NCBI GenBank assembly: GCA_021818445.1
Contig: JAKAEB010000007.1
Span: 28,819-92,818 of the forward strand
Direction: 5' to 3'
DNA: 64,000 bases
DNA from: Planctomycetota bacterium
Lineage (GTDB): Bacteria; Planctomycetota; Phycisphaerae; WQYP01
A program made the translations under genes and the position numbers. Numbering within the stretch: position 1 is the stretch's first letter; each line of letters starts with the position of its first letter. A model generated the notes under the pieces. It was not told the DNA's origin, ran no database searches, and saw only the letters and a list, made by a program, of their open reading frames with translations. Below are positions 8,029 to 17,782 of the stretch, piece by piece.

Positions 8029-10167
8029 TCAGTCCCGTTTGGATGCCGTGTTGGTGTTGGCAGCGCGAACAATTAACAGCGAGCAACCGGCGAGTTGTGC
8101 GACTGATGTCTGTGCCGCACCCAAAAGGTTATGGCGAAGTTTCCACAGGGGCGAAAGCCCCAGGATCATGAGGTCAAAATCGCGCGACTTTTCCAATACC
8201 ACATCCACCGGTCGGTCGCTTTCAATAACCTGCATCCGGATTTGATTGCCGCCGTCCACGTTGGGCAGATATTTTTCCACCATGGCGGCGACACCCAGCG
8301 GCTGGGCCGTATTATCCCGTTTGGGGCTTACCACATGCACGATGGTGATCTGTACATTTTTGCTGCGGCTGATACGGTACGCAGCCAGCAAGGCCCCGGC
8401 ATCCTGCGCTTCACCGAGATAGGGTACCAATACCTGCTCGATGGGTTGGGATTTTTTCGCCACCAGAATGGCGACGTTGGCTTTGGCGCGCTTTAATACA
8501 TGATCGACCACGCCACCCAGGGCGGAAGGGTCCAATATGCCACGATGAGATCCCAACACCACCCAGTCGGCCTGATGATGTTGGGCGACAAGGGTAATAT
8601 CCCTTGCAATACGCAATGTGGGCAGCGACAGGGTATTGGCGGGCACTTTGGCCTCTGCCACTTCACGCATGGCGATATCTGTCACATCCTGATTTTTTAT
8701 TTCCTGCGCGGTCACCCCCAGAGACGTACTGGGGGAAACGAGTTGCAGCAGCGTGAGCTTGCCCGGCTGGCCAGCCAGCAATGCCACCGCCGCCCGCACC
8801 AGTCCTACCGCCGTCGATTGTTGGGCCAGACATACCAAGATATGCGTTTCAGGCCCGGCCGTCGGTTTGCCATCGTCGGTCTTGGCCTCGCTGCCGCTGC
8901 GGATGGCGGACCTTTTGGATGGCAATTCCACCAGCGATGCTACGATGCTGGAGAGCAGAGTAACGGCAAGCAGCGCAAAGACGGCCAGCGTTATCGTGCG
9001 TTCGGAAATGGCGTGAAGTTGAAATGCCAAATTCAGCACCACCAGTTCGACGACGCCGTGGGTGTTAAGCAGCAACCCAAAGATTGACGCCTCTTTCCAA
9101 CCCAAAGCTAAAATTTTAGCTGGCAAAAAGCTGAAGAAAAATTTGACTGCAAACAGAATTCCTACAAGCGCCAGCCATAATTTCCAGGCACCCGGCGAAT
9201 TGATTTCAGCGATGTTTACATGCAGCCCGACGCTGGCAAAAAAGATGGGCATAAGGATTAACAGCGTCACATCTTCCACGCTGGTTGTGACACGGCTGAC
9301 AAATTGCTCATCGGACGGGAATATCAGCCCTATCATAAAGGCACCAAAAACTGGATTGATACCCAACGAGCTGGCCACCAAGCCCGATATAAAAAGGGAA
9401 AAGATCGCCAGCGCCAGCAGATCGCGCGAAACATATCCCCTTACCTGAAAGTGAGCCTGAAAACGCCACAGAAAACGCCGCACAAAAAACATCATCACCA
9501 CGACATAGGCGGTGGCCAGAACGGCGGTTTTCAATCCCAAAAGCCCGGTCATCCACAGCGGCGTATGCCCGCCACCAAGTCGCGTTTTGGCCAGATCATA
9601 GGTCAGTGCCAGCACGCACCAGCCGGTAAGATCAAGCACGGCTGCCGCTGCGAGGGTGAATGTGCCCAACGCCGATTTGTGCATGGCCCGGTCGCGGATG
9701 CGTTTGGCCAGCACGGGGAAGGCGCTAAGTCCCAGTGCTGTAGCCATCATCGCGACAAATGCGATATGGGAATGAATTTTGCCGGTGATGGCAGGATGCT
9801 GCAGCAGGGCAATGGCGATAAAGATACCGGCAATAAAAGGCCCGCCGACACTGGTCAAGCCCGTCAGAATGACAGCTTTGCCTTTGCCCTTCAGGGTCCG
9901 GAGGTCTAATTCCAACCCGACGGTAAACATGAAAAACATCACGCCCAGCTCGGATAGCAGATTCAAAAAGGGCATGGATTCGGGCGGAAAAAGCCAATGC
10001 AACAAATGTCCGTGGTCGATCAGGCCCAGCAGGCTCGGCCCGAGCAGGATGCCGCCGAGCATTTCGCCAATTACCTCTGACTGTCCCAGCAATCGCAGCA
10101 CAGCACCACATATGCGCGCTGCCACCACGATGAGTGCAATCTGGATCATCAGATGTTCAATTGTCAT
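8029..10167 (-). CDS. Cation:proton antiporter (CPA2 type) with C-terminal universal stress domains
   Basis: The first about 400 residues form a membrane domain of roughly 12 helices typical of CPA2 (KefB/NapA-like) sodium or potassium/proton exchangers, with LGQSEVIGEMLGGILLGPSLLG near the start and GLxxNTHGVVELVVLN late in the domain. The last about 270 residues are two UspA-like modules, seen from THILVCLAQQ, WVVLGSHRG and later LMILGLSPLW. Such fusions are known in CPA2 transporters, where the cytosolic domains probably sense nucleotides or stress. The ion is not predictable here. It stands alone between a PEP-CTERM gene and a gene of unknown role. Confidence 0.93.
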   Translation of the reverse strand: MTIEHLMIQIALIVVAARICGAVLRLLGQSEVIGEMLGGILLGPSLLGLIDHGHLLHWLFPPESMPFLNLLSELGVMFFMFTVGLELDLRTLKGKGKAVILTGLTSVGGPFIAGIFIAIALLQHPAITGKIHSHIAFVAMMATALGLSAFPVLAKRIRDRAMHKSALGTFTLAAAAVLDLTGWCVLALTYDLAKTRLGGGHTPLWMTGLLGLKTAVLATAYVVVMMFFVRRFLWRFQAHFQVRGYVSRDLLALAIFSLFISGLVASSLGINPVFGAFMIGLIFPSDEQFVSRVTTSVEDVTLLILMPIFFASVGLHVNIAEINSPGAWKLWLALVGILFAVKFFFSFLPAKILALGWKEASIFGLLLNTHGVVELVVLNLAFQLHAISERTITLAVFALLAVTLLSSIVASLVELPSKRSAIRSGSEAKTDDGKPTAGPETHILVCLAQQSTAVGLVRAAVALLAGQPGKLTLLQLVSPSTSLGVTAQEIKNQDVTDIAMREVAEAKVPANTLSLPTLRIARDITLVAQHHQADWVVLGSHRGILDPSALGGVVDHVLKRAKANVAILVAKKSQPIEQVLVPYLGEAQDAGALLAAYRISRSKNVQITIVHVVSPKRDNTAQPLGVAAMVEKYLPNVDGGNQIRMQVIESDRPVDVVLEKSRDFDLMILGLSPLWKLRHNLLGAAQTSVAQLAGCSLLIVRAANTNTASKRD

Positions 10168-10297
10168 TTAACAATCTCAATCCTAATCGTTCCCCGACAG
10201 CCGTGATCCCGGTGCCGAGCCAATGAACAGACCCCTCTGCACCCGCGCACTGGGCGTGCGCCGATTGAGCAGCGATGATGATACAGGCGATCGGAAA

Positions 10298-11092
10298 TTA
10301 TTTCCCGCTTGCGGTGGTCTGATTGGGAAGATCAAACGATAATGGCGGCAGTCCAATCTCTTTTCGAGCGATATTACACCGGCGTAAAACCTTGATCATC
10401 TGCAAGCCGTCAAAATATCTGACTCTGCCGTCTGCAAAAGCGATGGGGCCGGCATTGATCTGCTCCTGGGAGTTTTTGAAAAGCAGGATGATTTTTTTTA
10501 TGTTGGGTGTAACGCGTCCATCGGCCGACAGGGTGAGTCCCCGTCCCGCGTAGCGAAAATCGCTGTTTCGCCGAATGACCATATCCAGTTCCTTCGCGCC
10601 GAGTTTTTTCCAGCCCGGGGGGAGTTTAAGGGCGACCAGGCCGTTGGTAGGGTCGCTTAAGTCGGCCAGTTTAATACGGCCATCCCGCACCAGCACTGCC
10701 AGATGAGCGGGGTAGTTGCCGTCGTGAGCGCGGGCGTAGGAAACGCACGCTTTGGCGATATCCCGCATGTGTTGAAATTCGATCGTTTCCTGCGCCTTAT
10801 GGATGCTTACCGATTGCACCGCAAAGACAATCATGCCCAACGTCATGCAGATGCCGCCGAGCCAGCGGCCCAGAATAATATTTTGCCGGTCGCGTATGCG
10901 GTAAATAACCGCTCCCGCCCCCAAAAACAGCGTCATCAAAGACAAAATAAGTTCGCTGATGGGCGGTGGCTTGTGCAAGGTGGCTTTGTGCGTGGCAAGC
11001 ATCGCGAGTTCAGCGATAAAGCTGACCAGCGCCGCCACCGACATCCAATTTATCACGCGGGGGGACGATTCTGTCGTTGACGTGGAACTCAA
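10298..11092 (-). CDS. Membrane protein of unknown function following scpA
   Basis: I do not recognise the family. The N-terminal 100 residues hold three hydrophobic segments, and the rest is soluble. The stretch GPIAFADGRVRYFDG resembles the H-X9-DG tail seen in many planctomycete pseudopilin-like proteins, and an alanine- and tyrosine-rich helix (about 106-125) precedes it. The frame starts with TTG at 11092, overlapping the scpA TGA as TTGA, so translation is probably coupled to scpA. An internal methionine at residue 17 is an alternative start. Confidence 0.72.
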   Translation of the reverse strand: MSSTSTTESSPRVINWMSVAALVSFIAELAMLATHKATLHKPPPISELILSLMTLFLGAGAVIYRIRDRQNIILGRWLGGICMTLGMIVFAVQSVSIHKAQETIEFQHMRDIAKACVSYARAHDGNYPAHLAVLVRDGRIKLADLSDPTNGLVALKLPPGWKKLGAKELDMVIRRNSDFRYAGRGLTLSADGRVTPNIKKIILLFKNSQEQINAGPIAFADGRVRYFDGLQMIKVLRRCNIARKEIGLPPLSFDLPNQTTASGK

Positions 11093-11973
11093 ATTACTTC
11101 CTCATGTTGGGTGATAGTGGATGACCGCCCGGCATCGGTTGGCTCCGCATCTGGCGGTTGAGACGCCATCGGGCTGTCGGAGGCCACTTCCGGTTGGTCG
11201 GCTGCCGGTGCCGACGCCCCGGTGGGAATGTCGGTGGGAGCGGCATCGCGCAGACGCAAAATGATGCGGCCGGCGGATTCATTTTGTTCAAAGGTAATTT
11301 TTTTTAGCCGAATCAATTCCAGTGTGGCCAAAAACAGACCGATCATCTCGCTTTTTGATTTTCGGCCGATAAACAAGTCCTGCAGGCCGATGCTGCCATC
11401 GCGCGTGATGCGGTCAAGGATATCGGCCTGATGCAGGCTGATGGGGGTGTCGTCATAGACCACATCGTGCCCATAGGCGCTGTGTCCGACGCTGGCCATA
11501 ATGGCCGTAAAAGCATCAATGAGTTGGAACAGGTTTAAATCTTCAATGTCCAGCGGTGCCCGACCGGTTGATTTCTGCACAGCGCGGCTGAACCGCAACT
11601 GTTCCGTCTGCGCCCGCCGCTGAAGATCGTTGGCGGCATCCTTATAGCGTTTGTATTGAAGCAGTTGTTCCACCAGCGCCTGGCGCGGATCAATGGTGGT
11701 TTCCGTGCCGCTGTCGGTTGTGGCATCTGCCGAGGGCAGCGGGTTGAGCATGCGGCTTTTGATTTCCATGAGCGTGGCGGCCATCACCAGGAAATCGCCT
11801 GCTAAATTGATGTCGATTTGGCGGATCACCTCAACGTGAGCGAGATACTGAGAGGTAATCCTGGCAATGGGGATATTATAAATATCCACTTCGTTTTTGC
11901 GGATGAGGAACAGCAGCAGTTCAAGAGGGCCGCTGTATACATCCAGTTCAACTCGATACGTCGCCGCGTCCAT
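11089..11973 (-). CDS. scpA: Segregation and condensation protein ScpA
   Basis: ScpA is the kleisin subunit that bridges the SMC heads in the bacterial condensin complex. The N-terminal half has the family signature FSGPLELLLFLI-like sequence (YSGPLELLLFLIRKNEVDIYNIPIARIT, residues 14-41) and the hydrophobic helix FLVMAATLMEIKSRMLLP-type segment. The C-terminal winged-helix part carries FLATLELIRLKKITFEQ. A low-complexity tail of about 55 residues follows, richer in P, A, D and S than usual. No scpB or smc is adjacent, although scpB often follows scpA elsewhere; here the membrane gene at 10298 takes that place. Confidence 0.95.
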   Translation of the reverse strand: MDAATYRVELDVYSGPLELLLFLIRKNEVDIYNIPIARITSQYLAHVEVIRQIDINLAGDFLVMAATLMEIKSRMLNPLPSADATTDSGTETTIDPRQALVEQLLQYKRYKDAANDLQRRAQTEQLRFSRAVQKSTGRAPLDIEDLNLFQLIDAFTAIMASVGHSAYGHDVVYDDTPISLHQADILDRITRDGSIGLQDLFIGRKSKSEMIGLFLATLELIRLKKITFEQNESAGRIILRLRDAAPTDIPTGASAPAADQPEVASDSPMASQPPDAEPTDAGRSSTITQHEEVI

Positions 11974-12217
11974 GGATCGTAAAGATACCCGATGCGGGGG
12001 TAGATCGCGAGAATGCCGTTATTGATGCCTGTTAGAAATCGGTACGCGGACCGACTTCGGCGTGGGAGCGGCAGAAACTGCTGGCGCGGACGCACTTGGT
12101 GCGACAACGTGCAAGTACCACGTTGCGAGCGTACCAGTCGATTGGCACCTGGCGGAGTACAGAGGGCCGGCCACGGTAGCGAAAATATTTTGGCCGCAGA
12201 TGCAATGTCCCAAGTCG

Positions 12218-13195
12218 TCACGTCCGTTGCTGGCGGTTGAAAACATGCTGATTATGCCAGCGTATCGCCGCCGGGTCAGGATGCATCTCGCGGCGATTTG
12301 GTAGACAAAGAGCCATGGGCTTGTCGGCCGGGGCCCTGATGAATTCATAGCCGCCCATAATTCCGTCATCCGGCGGCAGGCGATCAACCGCATGGGAGAC
12401 TTGAATTTGGTAGTCCACGCTGAACGTCAACCATCCGATATCAAATGCCCAATGGTGCAGCCGGCATAACGCAACGCCGTTCCAGATATCGTCGCGGCCC
12501 CGGGCGTAACTGGGCACGATATGTGCAGCCTCAACCTCCCATGACAGGCGATCAGGTGAGGCCAGCTTCAGCCCGCACATGGCACATTTATGCCCGTATG
12601 CTTCCACAACGGCCTGGCGGAATCCGCGTTGCCGGAGCAGGCGGTTAGCAACCCTCGTGACAGTCTTTTTGGAGGTGTCGATAGGATTGTAATTTTCTGG
12701 TTTCGGCCGCTCTGCGATTGCACGGGCGATTTCTTGTACCTCGAAGGATGCGACCAGCAGCGAGTCCTTCCTGGATATTGGAATGTCGCTGAGTTTGATG
12801 GCCTCATCGAAACCCTTCTCGGTAAGCATCCACTCCCGCCGGTTGGTGAGTCGAAACGTTTCAGTCGGACGCGATACCAAGTTTTTACGAGCCAGCGCAG
12901 TCGCGGCCCGGAACAGCAATCGGTGCCAAAGCAATGACGTTTTGCGCCGGTTTTCCTTCCGATACATTGTCTTGAGTGTCTCGCGGCGCTGTCGGTCATT
13001 CAGATGAAACTCATCCGCGAGTTGTTGGACAACAGGCTCGCCTTCGCCAAATTCCCTGATAACGCCACCATGCAAAAACAAACATTTGAGCAGTGAAGTC
13101 TCTATCAGCCTCCGCTCCGGCATCGCCAAATCTTCGGTCATCCTGCCTTCATAGCTCATAACAAGATATGATCTCCACAACGTGCGTGCCGGCAT
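12218..13195 (-). CDS. Putative restriction-type endonuclease: Mrr_N winged helix plus HNH
   Basis: The N-terminal about 110 residues (from MPERRLIETSLLK) look like the winged-helix Mrr_N domain used for DNA recognition. The C-terminal part is an HNH nuclease: zinc cysteines CAMC (204-207), the catalytic EAAHIVP (H225), then DDIWNGVALCRLHHWAFD with N239 and H247/H248. Proteins of this build are annotated as restriction endonucleases. No methyltransferase or specificity subunit flanks it, so it may act on modified DNA or have another role; this is inference. Starts at residues 13, 19 or 25 are also possible. Gaps on either side (11974-12217 and 13196-13459) hold no gene I can support. Confidence 0.85.
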   Translation of the reverse strand: MPARTLWRSYLVMSYEGRMTEDLAMPERRLIETSLLKCLFLHGGVIREFGEGEPVVQQLADEFHLNDRQRRETLKTMYRKENRRKTSLLWHRLLFRAATALARKNLVSRPTETFRLTNRREWMLTEKGFDEAIKLSDIPISRKDSLLVASFEVQEIARAIAERPKPENYNPIDTSKKTVTRVANRLLRQRGFRQAVVEAYGHKCAMCGLKLASPDRLSWEVEAAHIVPSYARGRDDIWNGVALCRLHHWAFDIGWLTFSVDYQIQVSHAVDRLPPDDGIMGGYEFIRAPADKPMALCLPNRREMHPDPAAIRWHNQHVFNRQQRT

Positions 13196-13459
13196 TTCGA
13201 TGCAAACGGATAATCTTGCTGGTTTACACGTACTTTGCGCCGGATCGCGTGCAATAACGCGGTGGCAATCGGATTAAAAGTGCTGCCATAGGGCGAGAAA
13301 TGGCGTCGCAGCAGTCGGCGTGAATAATCTGGGTTACGACCTTTTGCATATATTCGATTATCCGGTTTCAGCGCCCGGGCCGCAAGCAGGGCCTATGCCG
13401 AACCCATCGAGAGCAATAACTGGGCGTGTAACTGCAGATTGCGCCGACGGCGGCGCAGA

Positions 13460-14857
13460 TCAATAGGCGTTGGGGTGCCGAAACCCGCGGAATATGGTCA
13501 TAAACATAATTTTAATATCCAGCAGCGGCGACCAGTTGTGCACATAATACAGATCATATTGCAGACGTTTGCGGAAACTGGTATCCCCCCGGTAGCCGTT
13601 GATCTGCGCCCAGCCCGTAATACCCGCCCGCACCTTTAACCGCATGGGAAAGCCGGGGGCCTCTCGCCGCAGCCGGGCCATCAATTCAGGTCTTTCGGGC
13701 CGCGGGCCAACCAGCGACATATGGCCGGCCAGCACATTGAAAAGCTGCGGAAGTTCATCCAGACTGGTACGCCTCAGCCATTTGCCTACCGCTGTGCAAC
13801 GCGGATCGTTCGGTACCGCCATGGTGGCACCACTGCCGGTCTCGGCGGTGACGACCATCGAACGAAATTTGAGAATATTAAATGGCTTTCCGCCAAAACT
13901 GATGCGCTGCTGTCGATACAGTACAGGGCCACGTGAGGTAAGCTTGATTGCCGCGGCAATAATCAGCATGGGAATGGCAAATACGGTCAGGGCCAGAGCG
14001 GCTCCGGCAAGGTCAAATGTTCGTTTGTAGATGGCCCGCCAACCCTCCAGCGGATTTTCACGCACGCTTATAATCGGCATGCCGTCGAGTTCGCTGACCG
14101 ACAGATTGGTCGTGACCGGCGAACCATAAATGTCGGGTATCACACGCACATCCACGGCCGTGTCTTCCAGCATTTTTAATACGCGCCGTATGGTGCGGGA
14201 GTGGCGACCGTTCATTGCCACAAAGACGGAATCAATTCTGTGTGTGTCGATAATGGCCGGAAGGTTTTCAATCCCACCGAGTATCGGCAAACCGCGAAGA
14301 TGCCCTCTCACATAATCTTCCTCAGCTACAAAGCCGGCAATGCGGATGCCCGTCCAGGTATTTTCCTGCAGGCGAAAAAGTGTTTTTTGTGCCAATCGAC
14401 CCGAGCCGATGATCAGTGCGTGCCGCAAATTCCACCCGTTACGCCGGATGGTTCCCAGGGCGATTCGGGCACAGAGTCGCTCGCCCAAAAGCAGCCCCGC
14501 TGAAATCGGCAACAGCAACAGCAGCATGCCACGGGTGAAACGGGTGTGCTCAATATTGTAGATGCCCACCAGCAGCAGCATCCACGCGATGACGCAGCCA
14601 AAAAGTATCACACGCAATTCTTCAAAGATTGATTTTATGCGCCGCGGTTTATACGCACCGGCCCCGTTGAGGCATAGCGCGATGAGTGCCACGAAAATGA
14701 TCAAATTAACAATGACATCACGCTGTGGCGGCAATCCTTTGCTGTGAGGCAGCAAGCCAAAACGGATGCCATAGGCGACGTACCACGCGGCTGTTGCCAC
14801 GGCCAAGTCGAAGCATCCGCGTATGAATCCGATAAGCTGGCTGTGCTGTTTGAGCAT
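13460..14857 (-). CDS. Polyprenyl sugar-phosphate transferase (exopolysaccharide initiation)
   Basis: The enzyme moves a hexose-1-phosphate from a UDP-sugar onto undecaprenyl phosphate, the first step of exopolysaccharide or O-antigen repeat assembly at the inner membrane. Four N-terminal membrane helices precede a Rossmann-like CoA_binding_3 region (HALIIGSGRLAQKTLFRLQ). A fifth helix then leads into the catalytic bacterial sugar transferase domain with PVLYRQQRISFGGKPFNILKFRSM, TSLDELPQLFNVLAGHMSLVGPRP and VRAGITGWAQINGYRG. The length of 465 residues is typical of WbaP/CpsE-like enzymes. No capsule cluster surrounds it. Confidence 0.94.
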   Translation of the reverse strand: MLKQHSQLIGFIRGCFDLAVATAAWYVAYGIRFGLLPHSKGLPPQRDVIVNLIIFVALIALCLNGAGAYKPRRIKSIFEELRVILFGCVIAWMLLLVGIYNIEHTRFTRGMLLLLLPISAGLLLGERLCARIALGTIRRNGWNLRHALIIGSGRLAQKTLFRLQENTWTGIRIAGFVAEEDYVRGHLRGLPILGGIENLPAIIDTHRIDSVFVAMNGRHSRTIRRVLKMLEDTAVDVRVIPDIYGSPVTTNLSVSELDGMPIISVRENPLEGWRAIYKRTFDLAGAALALTVFAIPMLIIAAAIKLTSRGPVLYRQQRISFGGKPFNILKFRSMVVTAETGSGATMAVPNDPRCTAVGKWLRRTSLDELPQLFNVLAGHMSLVGPRPERPELMARLRREAPGFPMRLKVRAGITGWAQINGYRGDTSFRKRLQYDLYYVHNWSPLLDIKIMFMTIFRGFRHPNAY

Positions 14858-14942
14858 AAGAGCTACGCAATCTCCACGCTTCGCCGGCGCAATTCGCTGT
14901 AATGTATTGTGCCCGATATTTCCACGGAGTCAAAATAGCGGC

Positions 14943-14970
14943 TTGACGTTAGAGTTTCGTTAGGTATGAT
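14943..14970 (+). promoter_or_regulatory. Sigma70-type promoter for recA
   Basis: TTGACG (14943-14948) and TATGAT (14965-14970) are separated by 16 bases and lie about 60 bases before the recA ATG. No E. coli-type LexA box is visible across it. Confidence 0.6.
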
Positions 14971-15033
14971 GCCACCGTTTTATCATCCGCCAGAATGCTC
15001 GGCGAAGTATGTCTTTTTTTTGAGGCTCGCACC

Positions 15034-16149
15034 ATGTCGAAAGAAACACCACCGGCTAATCCCGCCAAGGATCAGGCCCTGAAACAAGCGGTAGCCATGA
15101 TTGAAAAATCGTTTGGCAAAGGCGCTATCATGGTGCTTGACGGAAATGCCTCGCTATCCGTAGAAGGTATCCCCACCGGTTCGATCGGTCTTGATCTGGC
15201 CTTGGGCGGCAAAGGTATGCCGCGCGGCCGAATTGTCGAAGTGTTCGGTCCGGAATCCTCGGGTAAAACCACGCTTTGCCTGCACATTATCGCGGAGGCT
15301 CAAAAGCTCGGTGGGATGGCGGCATTTGTGGATGCCGAACACGCCCTTGATCCAACCTGGGCCAAGCGGTTGGGCGTGGATTTGAAGGGTTTGCTTGTCA
15401 GTCAGCCGGACACAGGCGAGCAAGCGCTGGAAATTGTTGAAATGTTGGTCCGCAGCAATGCGGTCGACGTGATTGTGGTGGATTCCGTCGCCGCTTTAAT
15501 CCCCAAGGCGGAAATTGAAGGCGAAATGGGCGATGCGTCGATGGGCATGCAGGCGCGGCTCATGAGCCAGGCCATGCGCAAACTCACCGGCGCGGTCTCC
15601 AAAAGTAAGTCGCTGGTTATTTTCATCAACCAGATTCGCGAAAAAATCGGTGTGATGTTCGGCAACCCTGAAACCACCACCGGCGGCCGGGCGCTGAAAT
15701 TCTATTCCTCCGTGCGAATTGACATCCGCCGTATCAACACCATTAAGGAAGGTGATGCAGCCATTGGTAACCGCGTGCGTGCCAAAGTGGTAAAAAACAA
15801 AATTGCGCCGCCTTTCCGCGATGCGGAATTCGACATCCTGTTTGATTCCGGCATCAGCTACCATGGCGATTTACTGGATATGGCGGTTGCCGACAATGTG
15901 GTCGAAAAATCGGGCGCGTGGTTCAGTTACGGTGCCCTGCGTATCGGTCAGGGGCGTGAGCAGGCCCGGCAATTCCTGAAAGATAATCCGGACGCCGCCA
16001 GCGAGATTCATGCCACCATTTTGGCCAAAAGAAATCCGCCTGCCAATGCGGCGGCTGCTGCGGCGGCGGGAGCCAAATCGATGGCTGCACCCGCGGCCGA
16101 AAAGGTGGAAAAAACGGACAAACCAGATCGCCCCGCGATAAAGAAGTAA
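15034..16149 (+). CDS. recA: Recombinase RecA
   Basis: RecA forms nucleoprotein filaments for homologous recombination and SOS signalling. The product has Walker [10 protein letters not shown] (72-80), the [20 protein letters not shown] stretch [18 protein letters not shown], the L2 region, and [27 protein letters not shown] Walker B. The frame is open to 14995, but the ATG at 15034 fits the family start and is preceded by GAGG (15021-15024). The 371-residue length includes an alanine-rich tail ending [12 protein letters not shown], longer and more basic than in most RecA. It stands alone, not with cinA or recX. Confidence 0.98.
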   Translation: MSKETPPANPAKDQALKQAVAMIEKSFGKGAIMVLDGNASLSVEGIPTGSIGLDLALGGKGMPRGRIVEVFGPESSGKTTLCLHIIAEAQKLGGMAAFVDAEHALDPTWAKRLGVDLKGLLVSQPDTGEQALEIVEMLVRSNAVDVIVVDSVAALIPKAEIEGEMGDASMGMQARLMSQAMRKLTGAVSKSKSLVIFINQIREKIGVMFGNPETTTGGRALKFYSSVRIDIRRINTIKEGDAAIGNRVRAKVVKNKIAPPFRDAEFDILFDSGISYHGDLLDMAVADNVVEKSGAWFSYGALRIGQGREQARQFLKDNPDAASEIHATILAKRNPPANAAAAAAAGAKSMAAPAAEKVEKTDKPDRPAIKK

Positions 16150-16702
16150 TTGCTGCAAATACTTGGCTGGTGCCGCCGAGTGAGGCGTGCCGAGTTGGCG
16201 GCCGAATGCCGCGCCATGTGCTGACTGCCTGCAATCTCATTGCATGTGCCCGAGGCAAGTTTCATTCGGTTACGCGATGAATGCCATGGGCTGCCCCAGC
16301 TTGCCAGCCGCACACGACGCCTGGGGAATGAATCGATCGGATTTACGAAACGGGTGATTTGAGTCCAAGGCGGCAAGATAAAATCGGCGCAGAGAAAAAC
16401 CGCCTTACAAAGCACTTCACGTTCGTCGCCACGAATAAAAAAATGATGGCGGTTTATGAAAACTAACGGCTGACGAAAAGTTTGCCTCGCTTGGCGGTCT
16501 TATCTGTCTGATCTTTTCTGATCAAACCCTGTTTGACGATTCAGCCTCCTTTCATCTGCTGAGGACTCATCTACCAATATTATCGCATGGAGGTGGGTGC
16601 GAGGGCAAGTGAAAACATGCAAATATGTAAGTCAATTAAAAACATGCAGTTGTAATTGCGTTTCTGCCTTTGCAAGGTATCCCGTGGTCACCCTGTGGCA
16701 AT
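16150..16702. other. Gene-free stretch between recA and the PIN-TRAM gene
   Basis: The 553-base gap lies between the ends of two convergent genes, where such length is unusual. I find no frame with family features, no clear rho-independent terminator, and no tmRNA, 6S, SRP or RNase P signature. The part from 16430 to 16650 is noticeably more AT-rich than the flanks. A small RNA cannot be excluded. Confidence 0.5.
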
Positions 16703-17782
16703 TTATGATTCTTTGGTGACGGCCGACATCGCCGCCGGCCCATCCGCAGGGCGTTCATTGGCGTCATCAATACGGGCGAAAATCATGCGCCCGGCGGAAG
16801 TCTGCACCGCATTGGTTACCGTCACGCGAACCACCGACCCCATCCGCTGCCGCGCGCCCTCCACCACCACCATCGTTCCGTCATCGAGATAGCCAACGGC
16901 CTGTTGCGGGCCTTCGCCCGGTTTGATCACCCTTACTTCAAGCCCCTCTCCCGGCAGCACCACCGGTTTTACTGCCTTGGCCAAGTCGTTGAGATTTAAT
17001 ACCTGTACGCCTTGGAGCGCTGCAACCTTATTAAGATTAAAATCATTGGTAATGATGCGGCCATTTTCCTGTTTCGCCAGCAGCAACAGCTTTTGGTCAA
17101 CGCCCTGGGCACCGCTCTCCCCGAGCAGTGTGCCGTCCCAAATGTGCAGGTCGATACGCCCAAGGGATTGCAATTTTTGCAGCACATCAAGGCCGCGCTT
17201 TCCCCGGCTGCGCTTGAGTTTGTCGCCGGAGTCCGCCACGGTTTGAAGTTCATTAAGCACGAAGCGCGGAACCAGGATGCGGCTCTCGAAAATTCCAGTG
17301 GCGGCCACGTCGGCAATCCGGCCGTCGATGATCACACTGGTATCGAGGATAAAGGGGCGCGATCCGCGTGTGGCCCGGGTGAATTCGACATAGGGCACCA
17401 CAAACCGAAAATCATCCTTGGTCTGGAGAATGAGCGAAACGCTTAAATAACACACCACCAGCCCCAGCAGCAATTTGGTGCCGGTGATGACCGGATATGA
17501 AAGAAAGGGGAAAAAAGTATTAAAAAACTGCGCCAGCAGATTGTCCAGCGCCACGGTGACCAGCATTCCGACCAGAATGCCGAGAAACAGCCCGGCAATG
17601 GCGGAGAGATTTTTGCGCTTAATGAGGTAATCGACGATAATGATGCCGAAAGCCAGCACCACGCAGATCACCATCAGGACGTAGGGCCAGTTATCGCCCG
17701 AACTGACGCTCTGCGACAAAAATGAGACGGCCACCACCGCCACCAGCAGAACAAAGACCGCGCGTATTAAACTAAGAATCAT
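16703..17782 (-). CDS. PIN-TRAM membrane protein (YacL family)
   Basis: Four N-terminal membrane helices (about residues 1-120) anchor a PIN-fold domain that begins FILDTSVIIDGRI (about 145), with further acidic positions in VLNELQTVAD and IITNDFNLNKVAAL. This gives the D-E-D-D set expected of PIN ribonucleases. A TRAM RNA-binding domain follows (GEGLEVRVIKPGEGPQQAVGYL to RVTVTNAVQTSAGRMIF). The order of helices, PIN and TRAM is that of B. subtilis YacL. Its target RNA is unknown. The reading direction converges with recA. Confidence 0.93.
   Translation of the reverse strand: MILSLIRAVFVLLVAVVAVSFLSQSVSSGDNWPYVLMVICVVLAFGIIIVDYLIKRKNLSAIAGLFLGILVGMLVTVALDNLLAQFFNTFFPFLSYPVITGTKLLLGLVVCYLSVSLILQTKDDFRFVVPYVEFTRATRGSRPFILDTSVIIDGRIADVAATGIFESRILVPRFVLNELQTVADSGDKLKRSRGKRGLDVLQKLQSLGRIDLHIWDGTLLGESGAQGVDQKLLLLAKQENGRIITNDFNLNKVAALQGVQVLNLNDLAKAVKPVVLPGEGLEVRVIKPGEGPQQAVGYLDDGTMVVVEGARQRMGSVVRVTVTNAVQTSAGRMIFARIDDANERPADGPAAMSAVTKES

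Noticed and set aside
16150..16702. tmRNA, 6S, SRP or RNase P RNA in the long recA gap
   Set aside because: None of the conserved cores of these RNAs could be found by eye on either strand.
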